Shown: positions 17,040 to 26,005, numbered from the stretch's first letter. The stretch is 64,000 nucleotides of DNA from Nitrospirota bacterium (GCA_016207885.1 JACQZE010000030.1:21566-85565), one strand, 5' to 3'. Program-made: numbers and translations. The notes: generated from the letters alone by a model not told the origin.

Positions 17040-17815
17040 TTTTTGGGCGGCTGCTTTAAAAATCGTTCGCTGAAGAGGTTGTCCTCTATGCCGATGTTAT
17101 AATCGGCTTTCGTATAGGTAACCTCTGTCCTGTGTCCGCTCAGAAGATTTTTCATCGCTCTCTTTGTAATTGTCGAAATACCTTTAACATCTTTTATTTC
17201 ATCCGCGCTGAAGACCCTGTAAAGTTCGCCTTTTTTATCATAGTACTCTTCTTTCAGCGGCAGAAAACTGCCCTTATCAATCCACGAGAGTTTGTAACCG
17301 TAATCAACATCCTGAGCCTTTGGAGAGCTTTTTATGACATAGCAGTCCTTTGTATCAAGTTTTTCTTCCTTAGTAATAGTATGGTTATCATCTTCCACAT
17401 CCCGTCCCGAAACATCTTCATATGTAAAATCAGAGCCGACAAAGCTTGAGCTTTTGTCCTGAGCGGCGATCCTCCTTACCATGTTGATCGCAGGCACAAA
17501 GAGCCACCTGTCATCGTCTTTGGCAGGGAATTTGTATACCATGAATGTCATGTCTTTTACATCAGCCGGCTGATAGAAGTACATGAAATACTTCTGCTCT
17601 CCGCCTGACGCGCCGTAATTCTTTCTCAGCATTGTAAGTTCCCTGACTCTCTCCTGTCCGCTTTTGCTGATAAGCTTCATCATGACCCTTGCCTTAAAGT
17701 CCTTGCCCTGGTAAAAGAATGCCTCCTGCGATTTCTTGACCACTTCCTCCGCAGTCAGCGCAAAGACATTTAACGGCATTAACAGTACAACCAATATAAT
17801 CAAATATCGTTTCAT
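17027..17815 (-). CDS. LolA-like outer-membrane lipoprotein-sorting protein
   Basis: 262 aa with a signal peptide (cleavage near VFALT) and the LolA-like fold found beside MMPL transporters: KARVMMKLISKSGQERVREL, DDRWLFVPAINMVRRIA, SSSFVGSDFTYEDVSGRD, ending FLKQPPKKWVE. Relatives are periplasmic carriers for hydrophobic cargo. It lies in the same strand run as the MMPL/RND gene at 20203 and the barrel at 15110, consistent with a three-part envelope transport route. AGGGAGG precedes the start. Confidence 0.85.
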   Translation of the reverse strand: MKRYLIILVVLLMPLNVFALTAEEVVKKSQEAFFYQGKDFKARVMMKLISKSGQERVRELTMLRKNYGASGGEQKYFMYFYQPADVKDMTFMVYKFPAKDDDRWLFVPAINMVRRIAAQDKSSSFVGSDFTYEDVSGRDVEDDNHTITKEEKLDTKDCYVIKSSPKAQDVDYGYKLSWIDKGSFLPLKEEYYDKKGELYRVFSADEIKDVKGISTITKRAMKNLLSGHRTEVTYTKADYNIGIEDNLFSERFLKQPPKKWVE

Positions 17816-17830
17816 CTTAAACCTCCCTTT

Positions 17831-19222
17831 TTAACTCTTAACCTTTAGTTCTTCTGCTTCAAGCCCTTTAAGGAATATCTCGTCAGTAGAGTTGATAAGA
17901 TATTCTTTCGGTGAGACCTTTACCGTTTGAGAGCCTTTTCTAATGGACCACACAAGAAGCGCAATCAGGATTCCTGTATAACAGAATGCAAAACCATACT
18001 GGATATACGGATTGTCAGGGAGAAGCTCAAGCATGTTTTTTGCTTCTATAATACCTTTGGAGAAAAATATCTCCTCAAATTTCTCCCTGTAAAGCGTAAA
18101 CGGCAGATACCCGAAGAAGAAGCCGGGAAGTGACGCCAGACCTGTGAGATATCCCATTGAAGCCCTCGCGTAAGTTCTTACTTCACAGCCTAACATGAGA
18201 ACAGCGCCTATGCCGAGAAGCGGGCCCCCGACAAGATGACCAAGGTGAAATCCCCATTTATACCTGCCTGCCTCCACAACTACCGGCAGGTCCCATCCGA
18301 AGAATGTCCATGTAACGAGTATCGTTATATTGAACATAACGATGGCTATCATTAACGCCGTAAAAGGCATAAGACCGGTGAACATGGTCTGTGTTATCTT
18401 TGCCACTTTCATTGAGTCAAAATGTTTTTTGGACATATGAATGGAATGAGGCGCCATTACGGCGCATTCTGTTCCGAATCCTGTTTTTCCAATGCCGAAG
18501 CCGAGAAGAAACCCGACGAACGTCTTGAGAAATATCTCTATCCATGGCAGACGTCCGATACCTTCAGCAGACTCACCTTTAAATGCTGTATAAAAGGCGG
18601 ATGCCAGCAGCAAAAAGAGGAATGCCGTCAGTATTATTCGAAGGGGGTCTTTGTAGGGATTATACTTCGGGTCGTAACATAATGTGTCATTGGGATATTC
18701 AAGCCCGACACAGTGCTTGACAGTTGCATGTTTTTCATGGTGTTTCATATAACCGGCAACACCCAGTTTTGACATAAACATGAACGCAAGAAATGCAAAA
18801 GGAACACTCACCAGCGCCACAACAATGGATGTAAGGCTCATTGCCGGGATGCCGCCGAGGTAATGCCATGTAGTGCATCCTTGCGCAAGCCTTGTGCCGA
18901 GCCCGAATGTAGCACCGCCGATGAACGCGAGGACAACCATACGAGGGGGATATTTAGCCCATGCCTTGTGTTCTCTTTCGAGGATCGCGACAAGGAACGC
19001 TCCAATCAGGATGCCGATTATGATCCAGTGGATATCCGCGTCGTAGAGCCTTGCGATATACTCTGTCCCGGTGATGTTTTCCTCTATTGAGGCGAACATC
19101 TTTGCAAGCCCTGTAGTAACAGGTATCGGCGTTTCATACTTAAGGAAATAGATCACCTCAGCAAGCCCGACTACAAATCCTCCCCATACGAACGACCATG
19201 GTTTTGTAAATAAATTCTTCAT
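17831..19222 (-). CDS. YeeE/YedE-family sulfur transporter, long form
   Basis: 463 aa, polytopic, with two YeeE-type halves. Conserved cysteines occur in LAQGCTTWHYLGG, GTECAVMAPHSIH and MLGCEVRTYARA, the type of positions used for thiosulfate passage in this family. Unlike the shorter relative at 13638 it carries only cysteine and no in-frame TGA. It lies between the LolA-like gene and a small exported protein in a sulfur region. The exact substrate (thiosulfate, sulfite-derived species or selenium species) is not evident. Confidence 0.87.
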   Translation of the reverse strand: MKNLFTKPWSFVWGGFVVGLAEVIYFLKYETPIPVTTGLAKMFASIEENITGTEYIARLYDADIHWIIIGILIGAFLVAILEREHKAWAKYPPRMVVLAFIGGATFGLGTRLAQGCTTWHYLGGIPAMSLTSIVVALVSVPFAFLAFMFMSKLGVAGYMKHHEKHATVKHCVGLEYPNDTLCYDPKYNPYKDPLRIILTAFLFLLLASAFYTAFKGESAEGIGRLPWIEIFLKTFVGFLLGFGIGKTGFGTECAVMAPHSIHMSKKHFDSMKVAKITQTMFTGLMPFTALMIAIVMFNITILVTWTFFGWDLPVVVEAGRYKWGFHLGHLVGGPLLGIGAVLMLGCEVRTYARASMGYLTGLASLPGFFFGYLPFTLYREKFEEIFFSKGIIEAKNMLELLPDNPYIQYGFAFCYTGILIALLVWSIRKGSQTVKVSPKEYLINSTDEIFLKGLEAEELKVKS

Positions 19223-19230
19223 GCGGCCTC

Positions 19231-19659
19231 CTATGCGCAGCCTGACGTCTTCTGAAATTCTTTAACCTCTTTCACCACATCTTTCATTTTCAACCCTGCT
19301 GTGTTTGTAATATCGGTCCAGTTTTTTCCGTCTTTCTTCATTTTGATTATGTCCTTACCCGGTTTCTTGGAGAGGTTTATAATGACTATTGCCGCAAGGG
19401 CATCTCCGGGCGTAAGTTCTTTTATTGCGAGTTCAATAACTTCATTGGGAACAGCCTCAAAGAAATAGGCTTTAACCTGATCCCCGAATCTCTTGATCTC
19501 TTTTGGCGTAACACGTTTCTTGTTTGTTATCGCTATCCGTTCCTTTAATTCATCTTCTGTGCCTTTTTCAGCGGCTGCGGCAACCTGAACCAACATCGGC
19601 AGGATAAGAGAGAATGAGAGGATCAGGGTCAGAAACTTTTTCATTATTCTTGTCTTCAT
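19231..19659 (-). CDS. Exported protein of unknown function
   Basis: 142 aa. A signal peptide (cleavage near VAAAAEK) is followed by a lysine-rich helical domain (KRFGDQVKAYFFEAVPNEVIELAIKEL cut here; the key region is residues ~50-85) and a single C-terminal Cys in TSGCA. No family recognised. AGGAGG six bases upstream supports ATG 19659, which overlaps the rhodanese stop. Its position between a rhodanese and a YeeE transporter suggests a periplasmic role in sulfur handling; the lone terminal cysteine might carry sulfur, which is speculation. Confidence 0.7.
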   Translation of the reverse strand: MKTRIMKKFLTLILSFSLILPMLVQVAAAAEKGTEDELKERIAITNKKRVTPKEIKRFGDQVKAYFFEAVPNEVIELAIKELTPGDALAAIVIINLSKKPGKDIIKMKKDGKNWTDITNTAGLKMKDVVKEVKEFQKTSGCA

Positions 19660-20168
19660 TTTAAGCCTCCTGTTTGTTCAATCGGATAATTTTTTTGAGC
19701 AGCCTTGTCAATGGTGCTCTTCATTGCCTCTCCTCCCATATAATCTTTAATCCACGCCGCATAGCCGAATATCATGGTGTATGCGTCATATCCAAGCATT
19801 CTCAGGCCCACTACCGGAAGATTCTGAAGCTGTCCGGTAGCGCATACAAGCACAAGCTTTTTATCTTTAGAGAGTTTTGCGAGATTCTCAGGGTTCAAGA
19901 CAGCGTAGTAGGGGATATGTATTGCCGAAGGGATATGGCCTGAGTTGTACTCGTCGGCATCCGGTCTTACATCCAAAACTGCAAAGTCTGTTTTTCCCGT
20001 CTTGATCCACATGTTGACCTCATCTGAAGTAACCTGCCAGCCGCCCTCTTCAGACGCTTTTATAAGCACTTCGGACAACTTCTTTGCCGGGTCGTTCTCT
20101 GCAAATACCGGCAGAGCCACAAGGACTGCAACGATTGATACGATAAAACTCGTTTTGAGTCTTTTCAT
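19656..20168 (-). CDS. Periplasmic rhodanese-like sulfurtransferase
   Basis: 170 aa from ATG 20168, which has AGGAGGTGAGG upstream; longer starts at up to 20249 run into the RND gene. The signal peptide ends near PVFAEN. The rhodanese domain shows DFAVLDVRPDADEY, GHIPSAIHIPY and the active-site loop LVCATGQLQN with catalytic Cys, then MLGYDAYTMIFGYAAW. Rhodaneses carry sulfane sulfur as a persulfide on that cysteine. Placement among sulfur transporters and an exported small protein suggests sulfur relay in the periplasm. Confidence 0.9.
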   Translation of the reverse strand: MKRLKTSFIVSIVAVLVALPVFAENDPAKKLSEVLIKASEEGGWQVTSDEVNMWIKTGKTDFAVLDVRPDADEYNSGHIPSAIHIPYYAVLNPENLAKLSKDKKLVLVCATGQLQNLPVVGLRMLGYDAYTMIFGYAAWIKDYMGGEAMKSTIDKAAQKNYPIEQTGGLK

Positions 20169-20202
20169 TTGCCTCACCTCCTGTTTTATTTTGTTAGTCA
20201 TT

Positions 20203-22512
20203 TCAGTTCGTTGCTTTTCCATCAAATAACCACTTCTGCAATAAAACAATAAGCGCCGGCAGATAGATTATTGTCATTATCGCGCTGAGCAGCATCATGC
20301 TGACGATGAAAGCGCCCACTGTGATATACGGTGTTAACGGCGCAAATATCATCACGGCAAAAGATGCCGCAAAGAGCACTGCGTTGCGCATAATTCCTTT
20401 TCCGGGTCGCGCGGCAGTCCAGAGCAACGCGTCAGAAAGAGTTTTGCTCCCCTTTGTTTCCGTCATTCGTTGCCTGAGCCTGCTGACAAAATGAATAGCA
20501 AAATCCACCGCCATGCCGAGGGAGAGGCAGGAAAGAACAGAGATCGGCATGTCGAAATCCTTGCCGATAAAACCGACAATACCGTATATAAAGAGTATTG
20601 TGAAGAGAAGCGGGGTGTATCCGACAACAGCCCATTTGACAGAACGGAAGTCAAAGGCCAGGATGGCAAAGACGGCGAACAAGGCAATAATAAACCCCGT
20701 TACCATGTCCCATAACACCTCGTCGTTCCAGACAAGGTTGAAATATGCGATGCCCGACGGCTTCAATTCCATAGCAACAGGATGAGTAGTTTTGTACTCA
20801 TCAGTCGCCTTAATCACTTCCCTCATAGCCTGCGCGTCCCATGTCTTCAACTGCACCCAGATGTTCGCTTTTCTGAAGGGGTAGTCCACAACATTGTCCA
20901 GATCAGCGGGCTTTGCAGACATTGAGAAGAGGAAGATATACTGCCCGATCATCTCCTTTGTCTCAGGGACAATATTATATTTAGGGTCATTGTCATGAAG
21001 GACAAGGTTAATCCTCTTCACGTAGTCAACAACTGAGGTCGTCTTGCCGACAACGGAGAGTTTTTCAAGGTGCTGCTGAAGCCCTTCTATATAGCGCATC
21101 GCCTCAGGAGTTTTAATGAAATCATCATCTTCCGCAGTCGCGACGACATATGCCATTGAGGTGCCGCCGAGAGAGCTGTTTATGACCGTATCGGCGATGC
21201 GTACATCACTGTCCTTCTTGAACCACTCCACCAGATTATTATTGACATTCATTTTTGTAATCCCGACGATTGATATAGCAAAAAGCAGAAGGCCGACAAT
21301 GACAGTTGCCTTTGGGCTATGCGTGCCTATTGAGGCAAGCTTCTGTAATAAACTCGAAGTCCTGCTTGAGCCGATGTCTTCTGCGTGAGCAATCTTTTCT
21401 ATCTGCTCATCCTTTACAAAGGTGAACATGGCCGGAATAAAGCTGAAACTCAAGATCCGCAGAACGATAGTGCCGAATGCCACAACACCGCCAAAGACCT
21501 GTACCGGGATAATGTTCATAAAAAGAAGCACGCCGAAACCGACTGCTGTTGCCAATGCGGTATTGCGGACAGGGCGGCTCACAGCTCGCATGGTCTCAAT
21601 TATCGCGGCCTTTTTGTCCTTCTTCTCTCTATAGCGGAAGTAAAATTCGTTGAATATATGCATGCTGTCTGTTGCGATAGCCATAAGAAAGACAGGCGCC
21701 ATTGAACTCATAATATGAATAGGGTAGCCAAGGCCGATAAGAAGCCCCATGCTCCAGACGATGCTGACCATGGCATCCATCATCAGCGTGATGGAGAGGA
21801 AAAGGTCTCTGAACATGAGATACCTGACAAGAAGCATGACCATTCCTGCAATCGGGGCAAAGATCGCCATGAGCTTGAACATCTCAGCTCCGAAGGTATC
21901 CCGCGCTACAGGATCGCCTGCTACGTAATATTTTTCATCGCCTGTTTCTTTCTTCAATATCTTTTTTATCTCATCAGCTATCTCTTTTCCATTTGATCCT
22001 TTTTCAAGAGGGACATATATGGCGGTAGTCTTTCCGTCTTTTGAGATAATTTTGTCAATGAATAGCGGGTTTTCAAACAGCATCTTATGAAGCTTTTGCA
22101 TCTCTGCGTCATCTCTCGGAATCTCAGTCATGAGAGGAGCGACCCGCAGTGTGCCTGCTTCGGCAGTCACATTGGTAATAGTCGGAAAGCTGTTTACATC
22201 TCTGGCAGCAACGCCCTTAAGTTTTAATATCTCATCTGTGATCCTCTGAACCTTTCCGAGAGTATCTTTGTTGAGAACGCCTTTTTCATTCACAATCCCA
22301 ACCACGATCATGTCTTCATAAAGGCTGAAGGTCTTTTCTACTTCGTCATTCCACATCCTGACATCAGATGTCTCAGGGAGCATGCTCTTGGGATTTGTGT
22401 CAGTTTTGATCTTCGTAAACTGGGTCGCAAACGCAAGGGTAATGATTATCGTGAACAGAACGATCAGTTTCGGATGTTCAACTGAAAATTCAACAAGGGA
22501 AAACTTCTTCAT
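20203..22512 (-). CDS. MMPL/RND-family transporter
   Basis: 769 aa, about 12 membrane segments in two halves, each with one large periplasmic loop. Motifs include VFLMAIATDSMHIFNEF and CLSLGMAVDFAIHFVSRLR, the SSD-like helices with aspartates used for proton coupling. Relatives move lipids, hopanoids or other hydrophobic molecules across the envelope. It follows a palindromic operator and an ArsR gene and heads the transcript running to the outer-membrane barrel at 15110, with which it may form a complete export path. Confidence 0.92.
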   Translation of the reverse strand: MKKFSLVEFSVEHPKLIVLFTIIITLAFATQFTKIKTDTNPKSMLPETSDVRMWNDEVEKTFSLYEDMIVVGIVNEKGVLNKDTLGKVQRITDEILKLKGVAARDVNSFPTITNVTAEAGTLRVAPLMTEIPRDDAEMQKLHKMLFENPLFIDKIISKDGKTTAIYVPLEKGSNGKEIADEIKKILKKETGDEKYYVAGDPVARDTFGAEMFKLMAIFAPIAGMVMLLVRYLMFRDLFLSITLMMDAMVSIVWSMGLLIGLGYPIHIMSSMAPVFLMAIATDSMHIFNEFYFRYREKKDKKAAIIETMRAVSRPVRNTALATAVGFGVLLFMNIIPVQVFGGVVAFGTIVLRILSFSFIPAMFTFVKDEQIEKIAHAEDIGSSRTSSLLQKLASIGTHSPKATVIVGLLLFAISIVGITKMNVNNNLVEWFKKDSDVRIADTVINSSLGGTSMAYVVATAEDDDFIKTPEAMRYIEGLQQHLEKLSVVGKTTSVVDYVKRINLVLHDNDPKYNIVPETKEMIGQYIFLFSMSAKPADLDNVVDYPFRKANIWVQLKTWDAQAMREVIKATDEYKTTHPVAMELKPSGIAYFNLVWNDEVLWDMVTGFIIALFAVFAILAFDFRSVKWAVVGYTPLLFTILFIYGIVGFIGKDFDMPISVLSCLSLGMAVDFAIHFVSRLRQRMTETKGSKTLSDALLWTAARPGKGIMRNAVLFAASFAVMIFAPLTPYITVGAFIVSMMLLSAIMTIIYLPALIVLLQKWLFDGKATN

Positions 22513-22529
22513 CTTTATTTGTCCTCCGG

Positions 22530-22567
22530 ATTTGCAAGAAGTTTAGAATATTCTAAAGTCTGCAAAT
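22530..22567. promoter_or_regulatory. Nested palindromic operator between ArsR and RND genes
   Basis: A perfect 16-base palindrome TTTAGAATATTCTAAA (22542-22557) is flanked by an outer inverted pair ATTTGCA (22530-22536) and TGCAAAT (22561-22567). It lies 18 bases before the RND start. Dyads of this kind are typical ArsR/SmtB operators, so the ArsR protein encoded just upstream probably controls the RND transcript here. Confidence 0.65.
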
Positions 22568-22580
22568 ACCTTGCAAAAAA

Positions 22581-22910
22581 TTATTTTGACTTCGTGAGTT
22601 TCCTGGCTATCTGATGTCCTTCCTGAAATTTATCAAGCAGCACTTCTCTCATCAGGCCGCATGCCGTGATTACCTTTTCGTTGGAAACCCTGTAGAAGAT
22701 ATTGTTCTTCTCGCGCCTTGACGTGAGAATGCCCTTTTGTTTCATTATCGCAAGATGCTGGGAGACGTTTGAAGCGGATATGCCGAGTCTGTCGACGATC
22801 TCTCCGACACTCAGCTCTTTATCCTCAAGCACGCTGAGTATCTCTATCCTCTTGGCGTTTCCCAGAGTCTTGCATATATCAGCATGTATCTCAAAAAGTT
22901 TCTTGCTCAT
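22581..22910 (-). CDS. ArsR/SmtB-family repressor
   Basis: 109 aa winged helix-turn-helix: LGNAKRIEILSVLEDKELSV, then recognition helix SASNVSQHLAIMKQKGIL and wing SRREKNNIFYRV. One Cys follows in VITACGLMREVL. With a single cysteine it lacks the classic CxC metal site, so sensing of persulfide, reactive sulfur or oxidation is plausible but unproven. It lies two bases after the DsrE gene and directly before the operator at 22530. Confidence 0.9.
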   Translation of the reverse strand: MSKKLFEIHADICKTLGNAKRIEILSVLEDKELSVGEIVDRLGISASNVSQHLAIMKQKGILTSRREKNNIFYRVSNEKVITACGLMREVLLDKFQEGHQIARKLTKSK

Positions 22911-22912
22911 AA

Positions 22913-23335
22913 TTAAAACGTCAGATTCATATCAGCCTTGATAACGACTTCCTTGTAATAAGTTGCCGGGTCTGCGACCTCAACACCATCAACAAAATCA
23001 TCTTTAGTCATGCCAAAAAGAGGAACGTTTAAAGGACATGCGAGCAGCTTTGCTCCTTCCTTGTAGAGCATGAAAAGCAGATCTTCAACTGTCGGGAGGT
23101 TCATGTCATCCATTCTCTTCATCACAGCATCGCCTTCTTCTTTAGGTTGGTCCGGCAGGCAGACAAGTGTGTTTACCTTGTCTTTATGAAGGGCGTTGAC
23201 CCCGCGCGACCCGAAGAACATTGTGACATTAGCACCTTCTTTCAGGAGACTGTATGCGGTCATGAGGGCATTGTAAACCTGGCACAGCTCATCGTGAAAA
23301 CACATGATCGAAACGTTTTTAATAACCTTTTCCAT
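22913..23335 (-). CDS. DsrE/DsrF-like sulfur-relay protein
   Basis: 140 aa from ATG 23335, which has AAGGAGGGG upstream; the frame is open to 23398 but overlaps the TauE gene there. Family pattern: VSIMCFHDELCQVYNALMTA, GANVTMFFGSRGVN and a central KLLACPLNVPLFG with the likely reactive Cys. DsrE-type proteins carry or deliver sulfane sulfur in the cytoplasm. It lies between the TauE permease and the ArsR regulator. Confidence 0.85.
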   Translation of the reverse strand: MEKVIKNVSIMCFHDELCQVYNALMTAYSLLKEGANVTMFFGSRGVNALHKDKVNTLVCLPDQPKEEGDAVMKRMDDMNLPTVEDLLFMLYKEGAKLLACPLNVPLFGMTKDDFVDGVEVADPATYYKEVVIKADMNLTF

Positions 23336-23370
23336 TTCACCCCTCCTTATTTTTTTAAACCAACTGTTAT

Positions 23371-24159
23371 TTATTTCCCAGTCAATATCTGATACCACAT
23401 TCTTAAACCTGTTATGGCGATAATAACTGCAATTGCCATGCGGAGGTATTTGGTATTAACCTTTTTACTCATCTTGCCGCCGAATTGCGCACCCGGGATT
23501 GTGCCGATAACAAGCGCTATCGCATATGGCCATAGTATCTGTCCTGTGTACATCTTGCCGATGGTTCCCATGAGTGCGCCTAAAAAGACGATCCCAAGCG
23601 TACTGCCTATTACAATGCGTGTCGGGATGTTGAGCAGATATATCATTGCCGGGATGTATATGAACGCTCCAGGCGCGCCGACCATGCCGCCGAAAGAGCC
23701 TATCGCAAGGCTTAAAAATATCGATAGCGGTTTGTTATATTGAAGGTCATCAGGCGAGATGTCCTCTCCCTGCTCACGCTTTGGAATGAACATTGTCACT
23801 GCAGCGATAACAGCCATTGTAGCAAAGATAGCTAACAGGAAAGAGCTTTTGGAAGTTTTTGAGACGAGAGATCCCGCAAGATTACCGATGGCATTGCATA
23901 TTCCCATGTAAAGAAGTAGAGATTTGCTGACAAAACGGTTTTTATTATGAACAATAACCGCTGTCAGAGATGCTGACAGAACCTGCACCATGCTTATGGC
24001 GGCAACCTGCTTCATGTCAAACTGCCCGACACCTATAAGCGGCGGTATATAGAGAAGAATAGGGATCATGAATATAGCTCCGCCCAAACCGAGCAGCCCG
24101 GATAAAAAACCTCCGCCAATGCCAAGTATTACGAGTGTGATCAATAATTGTATTTCCAT
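23371..24159 (-). CDS. TauE/SafE-family sulfite/sulfonate-type permease
   Basis: 262 aa, eight hydrophobic segments. Hallmarks are GGGFLSGLLGLGGAIFMIPILLY-type glycines at residues ~14-36 and a second half with FGGMVGAPGAFIYIPAMIYL and GTIPGAQFGGKMSKK. Family members export or import small organosulfur or sulfite anions. It is the second gene of the run that begins with the SQR-like flavoprotein and continues to DsrE. Confidence 0.9.
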   Translation of the reverse strand: MEIQLLITLVILGIGGGFLSGLLGLGGAIFMIPILLYIPPLIGVGQFDMKQVAAISMVQVLSASLTAVIVHNKNRFVSKSLLLYMGICNAIGNLAGSLVSKTSKSSFLLAIFATMAVIAAVTMFIPKREQGEDISPDDLQYNKPLSIFLSLAIGSFGGMVGAPGAFIYIPAMIYLLNIPTRIVIGSTLGIVFLGALMGTIGKMYTGQILWPYAIALVIGTIPGAQFGGKMSKKVNTKYLRMAIAVIIAITGLRMWYQILTGK

Positions 24160-24202
24160 AGTTCGTTATATCTCCGACAGATTTAATATGTATATAGATA
24201 TC

Positions 24203-25450
24203 TCAACGCCGTATTTTTTTGTAATCACCGTACATGGTCTTTTCAAGAAGCATGTCCATTGGTTTTTTTAATAACGATTCTGAGAGCCAGTGTTTTTCAA
24301 ATATGACCTTTCCTAAATGCCACAATGGAGAAGGTTTGCGCATTATTACTTGAGGGTTCGGGGTAGCGTAGAAATTTCCGGAGCCGAACCCGGCTGTGCC
24401 GTCTCCGATCTCTATGAAGCAGCCTCCCTCTCCGGTATATTCCGCTTTTTCTCCGGTTTTCAAAATCTCATTTGCGATATTTTCAGCCACAACCTTTGCT
24501 TCAAAATGGGCAAATACTCCTGCCTTGGGAAGCATCAACGGCACACCCGGTTTCCACTCTCCCGGTATCTTAACCTTGGCAACATCACCTATGGCGTAGA
24601 CATTCTCAAATTGAGTTTTCAATGTGTCTTTGTCCGCAGGTATCCAGTCTTCAGTTAATCCTGATTTCCGGATGACCTCAGGAGATTTATGAGGGGGGAC
24701 AACTAACAATAAATCATATGATGCCCTTCCCTTATCAAAAGTTATTTCTTTTTTTTCTGCATCTATTGAAGCAACCTTATGCTCAAAATTATGCGCAATC
24801 CCCATTTGCTCCAGCATTGCTTTTATCATATTCCCGACAGCAGCCCCGGCAACCGGCATCGGCAGTGTTTCAGGAGCAAATATTTTCACATTAACATTTT
24901 TCTCAAGGCCTCTCTTTCTGAAGATATCTTTTAGCAGAAAGGCGGTTTCATAGGGCGCTGCCGGACATTTATAAGGCATGGAAGTAACAAGGACTATAAT
25001 GTCTCCGCCGGAGAAGTTCTTTATGCGGTCTCTCGCTTTCAGTATCCCGTCTAATGTGTAAATATTGCAGGCATCTTTTTTAAGGGCATCTTCAAGGCCA
25101 GGCACTGCTTCAGGAAATAATGAAGCGCCGAGGGAGATCACAAGGTAATCATAGGCGATCTCTTTCTTCTCGGTTTTGACTGTTTTGTTTTGAGTATCGA
25201 TCCTGAGGATATCTTCATTTATAAGATCAATGCCGCTCTCTATCAGCCTTGAGATGTCTTTCTTTATCTGCTCAGGTTCTCTGCATCCGCACATTACCCA
25301 GAGAAATGAAGAGGCGGATATATGTTCTCTGTTTTTATCTACTATTATTATCCGGTGTTCTTTTCCTAATTTCTTTCTGAGATCATTAGCCGTAGTCAAT
25401 CCACCGACCCCGCCGCCCAAAACTACAATCGTTTTTTCATCGCTTCCCAT
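24203..25450 (-). CDS. SQR/FCSD-like FAD-dependent sulfide oxidoreductase
   Basis: 415 aa from ATG 25450, with GGAGG four bases upstream. The Rossmann motif VVLGGGVGGLTTAN binds FAD. Tyr-Lys-Cys162 in SMPYKCPAAPYETAF is the conserved cysteine position of sulfide:quinone oxidoreductases. A second FAD site ENVYAIGDVA and a late cysteine in GEGGCFIEIGDG complete the picture. The probable reaction is two-electron oxidation of sulfide to sulfane sulfur with transfer to quinone at the membrane surface. CGC near residues 54-56 is an extra feature. It follows an ArsR gene with its own operator. Confidence 0.87.
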   Translation of the reverse strand: MGSDEKTIVVLGGGVGGLTTANDLRKKLGKEHRIIIVDKNREHISASSFLWVMCGCREPEQIKKDISRLIESGIDLINEDILRIDTQNKTVKTEKKEIAYDYLVISLGASLFPEAVPGLEDALKKDACNIYTLDGILKARDRIKNFSGGDIIVLVTSMPYKCPAAPYETAFLLKDIFRKRGLEKNVNVKIFAPETLPMPVAGAAVGNMIKAMLEQMGIAHNFEHKVASIDAEKKEITFDKGRASYDLLLVVPPHKSPEVIRKSGLTEDWIPADKDTLKTQFENVYAIGDVAKVKIPGEWKPGVPLMLPKAGVFAHFEAKVVAENIANEILKTGEKAEYTGEGGCFIEIGDGTAGFGSGNFYATPNPQVIMRKPSPLWHLGKVIFEKHWLSESLLKKPMDMLLEKTMYGDYKKIRR

Positions 25451-25492
25451 CCTTCCTCCTTGAATTTGCAACTGAATTATTGCTCACAATAA

Positions 25493-25840
25493 TTATCTCT
25501 TTCTTTTGCCGGGGTAGGTGCCTTTTTTTGAAACAGGGCAGCATTTGGGCCCGGGCAGATCCTCGAAGTATTCCTTATTTAATATATGAATGATATCCAA
25601 TACCAACGGGCTCTTCAGGAAGTAGCATCTTAATCTGCCGTCAATAAAAAAATCGATAATACCGGCGCTCCTGAGCTTTGTTAGATGCTGAGATATATTT
25701 GGCTGGCTCACATTGTCAAGAAAGTCTTCAAAATCGCTTACACACTTAACACCATTGGAGAGTTCAGTCAGTATCTTTATCCTGACAGGGTGGGTAATGG
25801 CTTTAAGTACCTCAATGCGCGGCAGGATATCTTTTGTCAT
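25493..25840 (-). CDS. ArsR-family repressor, cysteine-rich
   Basis: 115 aa from ATG 25840 (MTKDILPRIEVLKAI); a TTG at 25846 is less likely. Winged helix features: THPVRIKILTELS, SQPNISQHLTKLRSAGI and wing DGRLRCYFL. Cysteines are at GVKCVSDF, RLRCYF and GPKCCPV, which could form a dithiol or persulfide sensor of BigR/SqrR type. The start has no clear ribosome site and lies three bases from a perfect palindrome, suggesting a very short leader and autoregulation. It is the first gene of the SQR-TauE-DsrE-ArsR run. Confidence 0.88.
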   Translation of the reverse strand: MTKDILPRIEVLKAITHPVRIKILTELSNGVKCVSDFEDFLDNVSQPNISQHLTKLRSAGIIDFFIDGRLRCYFLKSPLVLDIIHILNKEYFEDLPGPKCCPVSKKGTYPGKRKR

Positions 25841-25843
25841 ATT

Positions 25844-25861
25844 CAAATATTACGATATTTG
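25844..25861. promoter_or_regulatory. Palindromic operator of the ArsR gene at 25493
   Basis: Perfect inverted arms CAAATAT and ATATTTG around TACG, immediately before the repressor start. Position and symmetry fit an ArsR autoregulatory site blocking the promoter. Confidence 0.6.
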
Positions 25862-25944
25862 CATATGATTGTCAACTATATAATTTCCCGGGTGGCAAAT
25901 CGGTGAAGAGGCTTTGATTACAAACGAATACTGCTGATCTATTT

Positions 25945-25970
25945 GCGATTTAATAATGCGATTTAATAAT
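25945..25970. repeat. Tandem duplication of a 13-base unit
   Basis: GCGATTTAATAAT occurs twice back to back in the 230-base gap between the divergent ArsR and mlaE genes, followed by another GC. It is probably a slippage duplication; a paired binding site is possible. Confidence 0.7.
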
Positions 25971-26005
25971 GCTTGATATTATGTGTTGAATGATTTATTC
26001 TTGTG

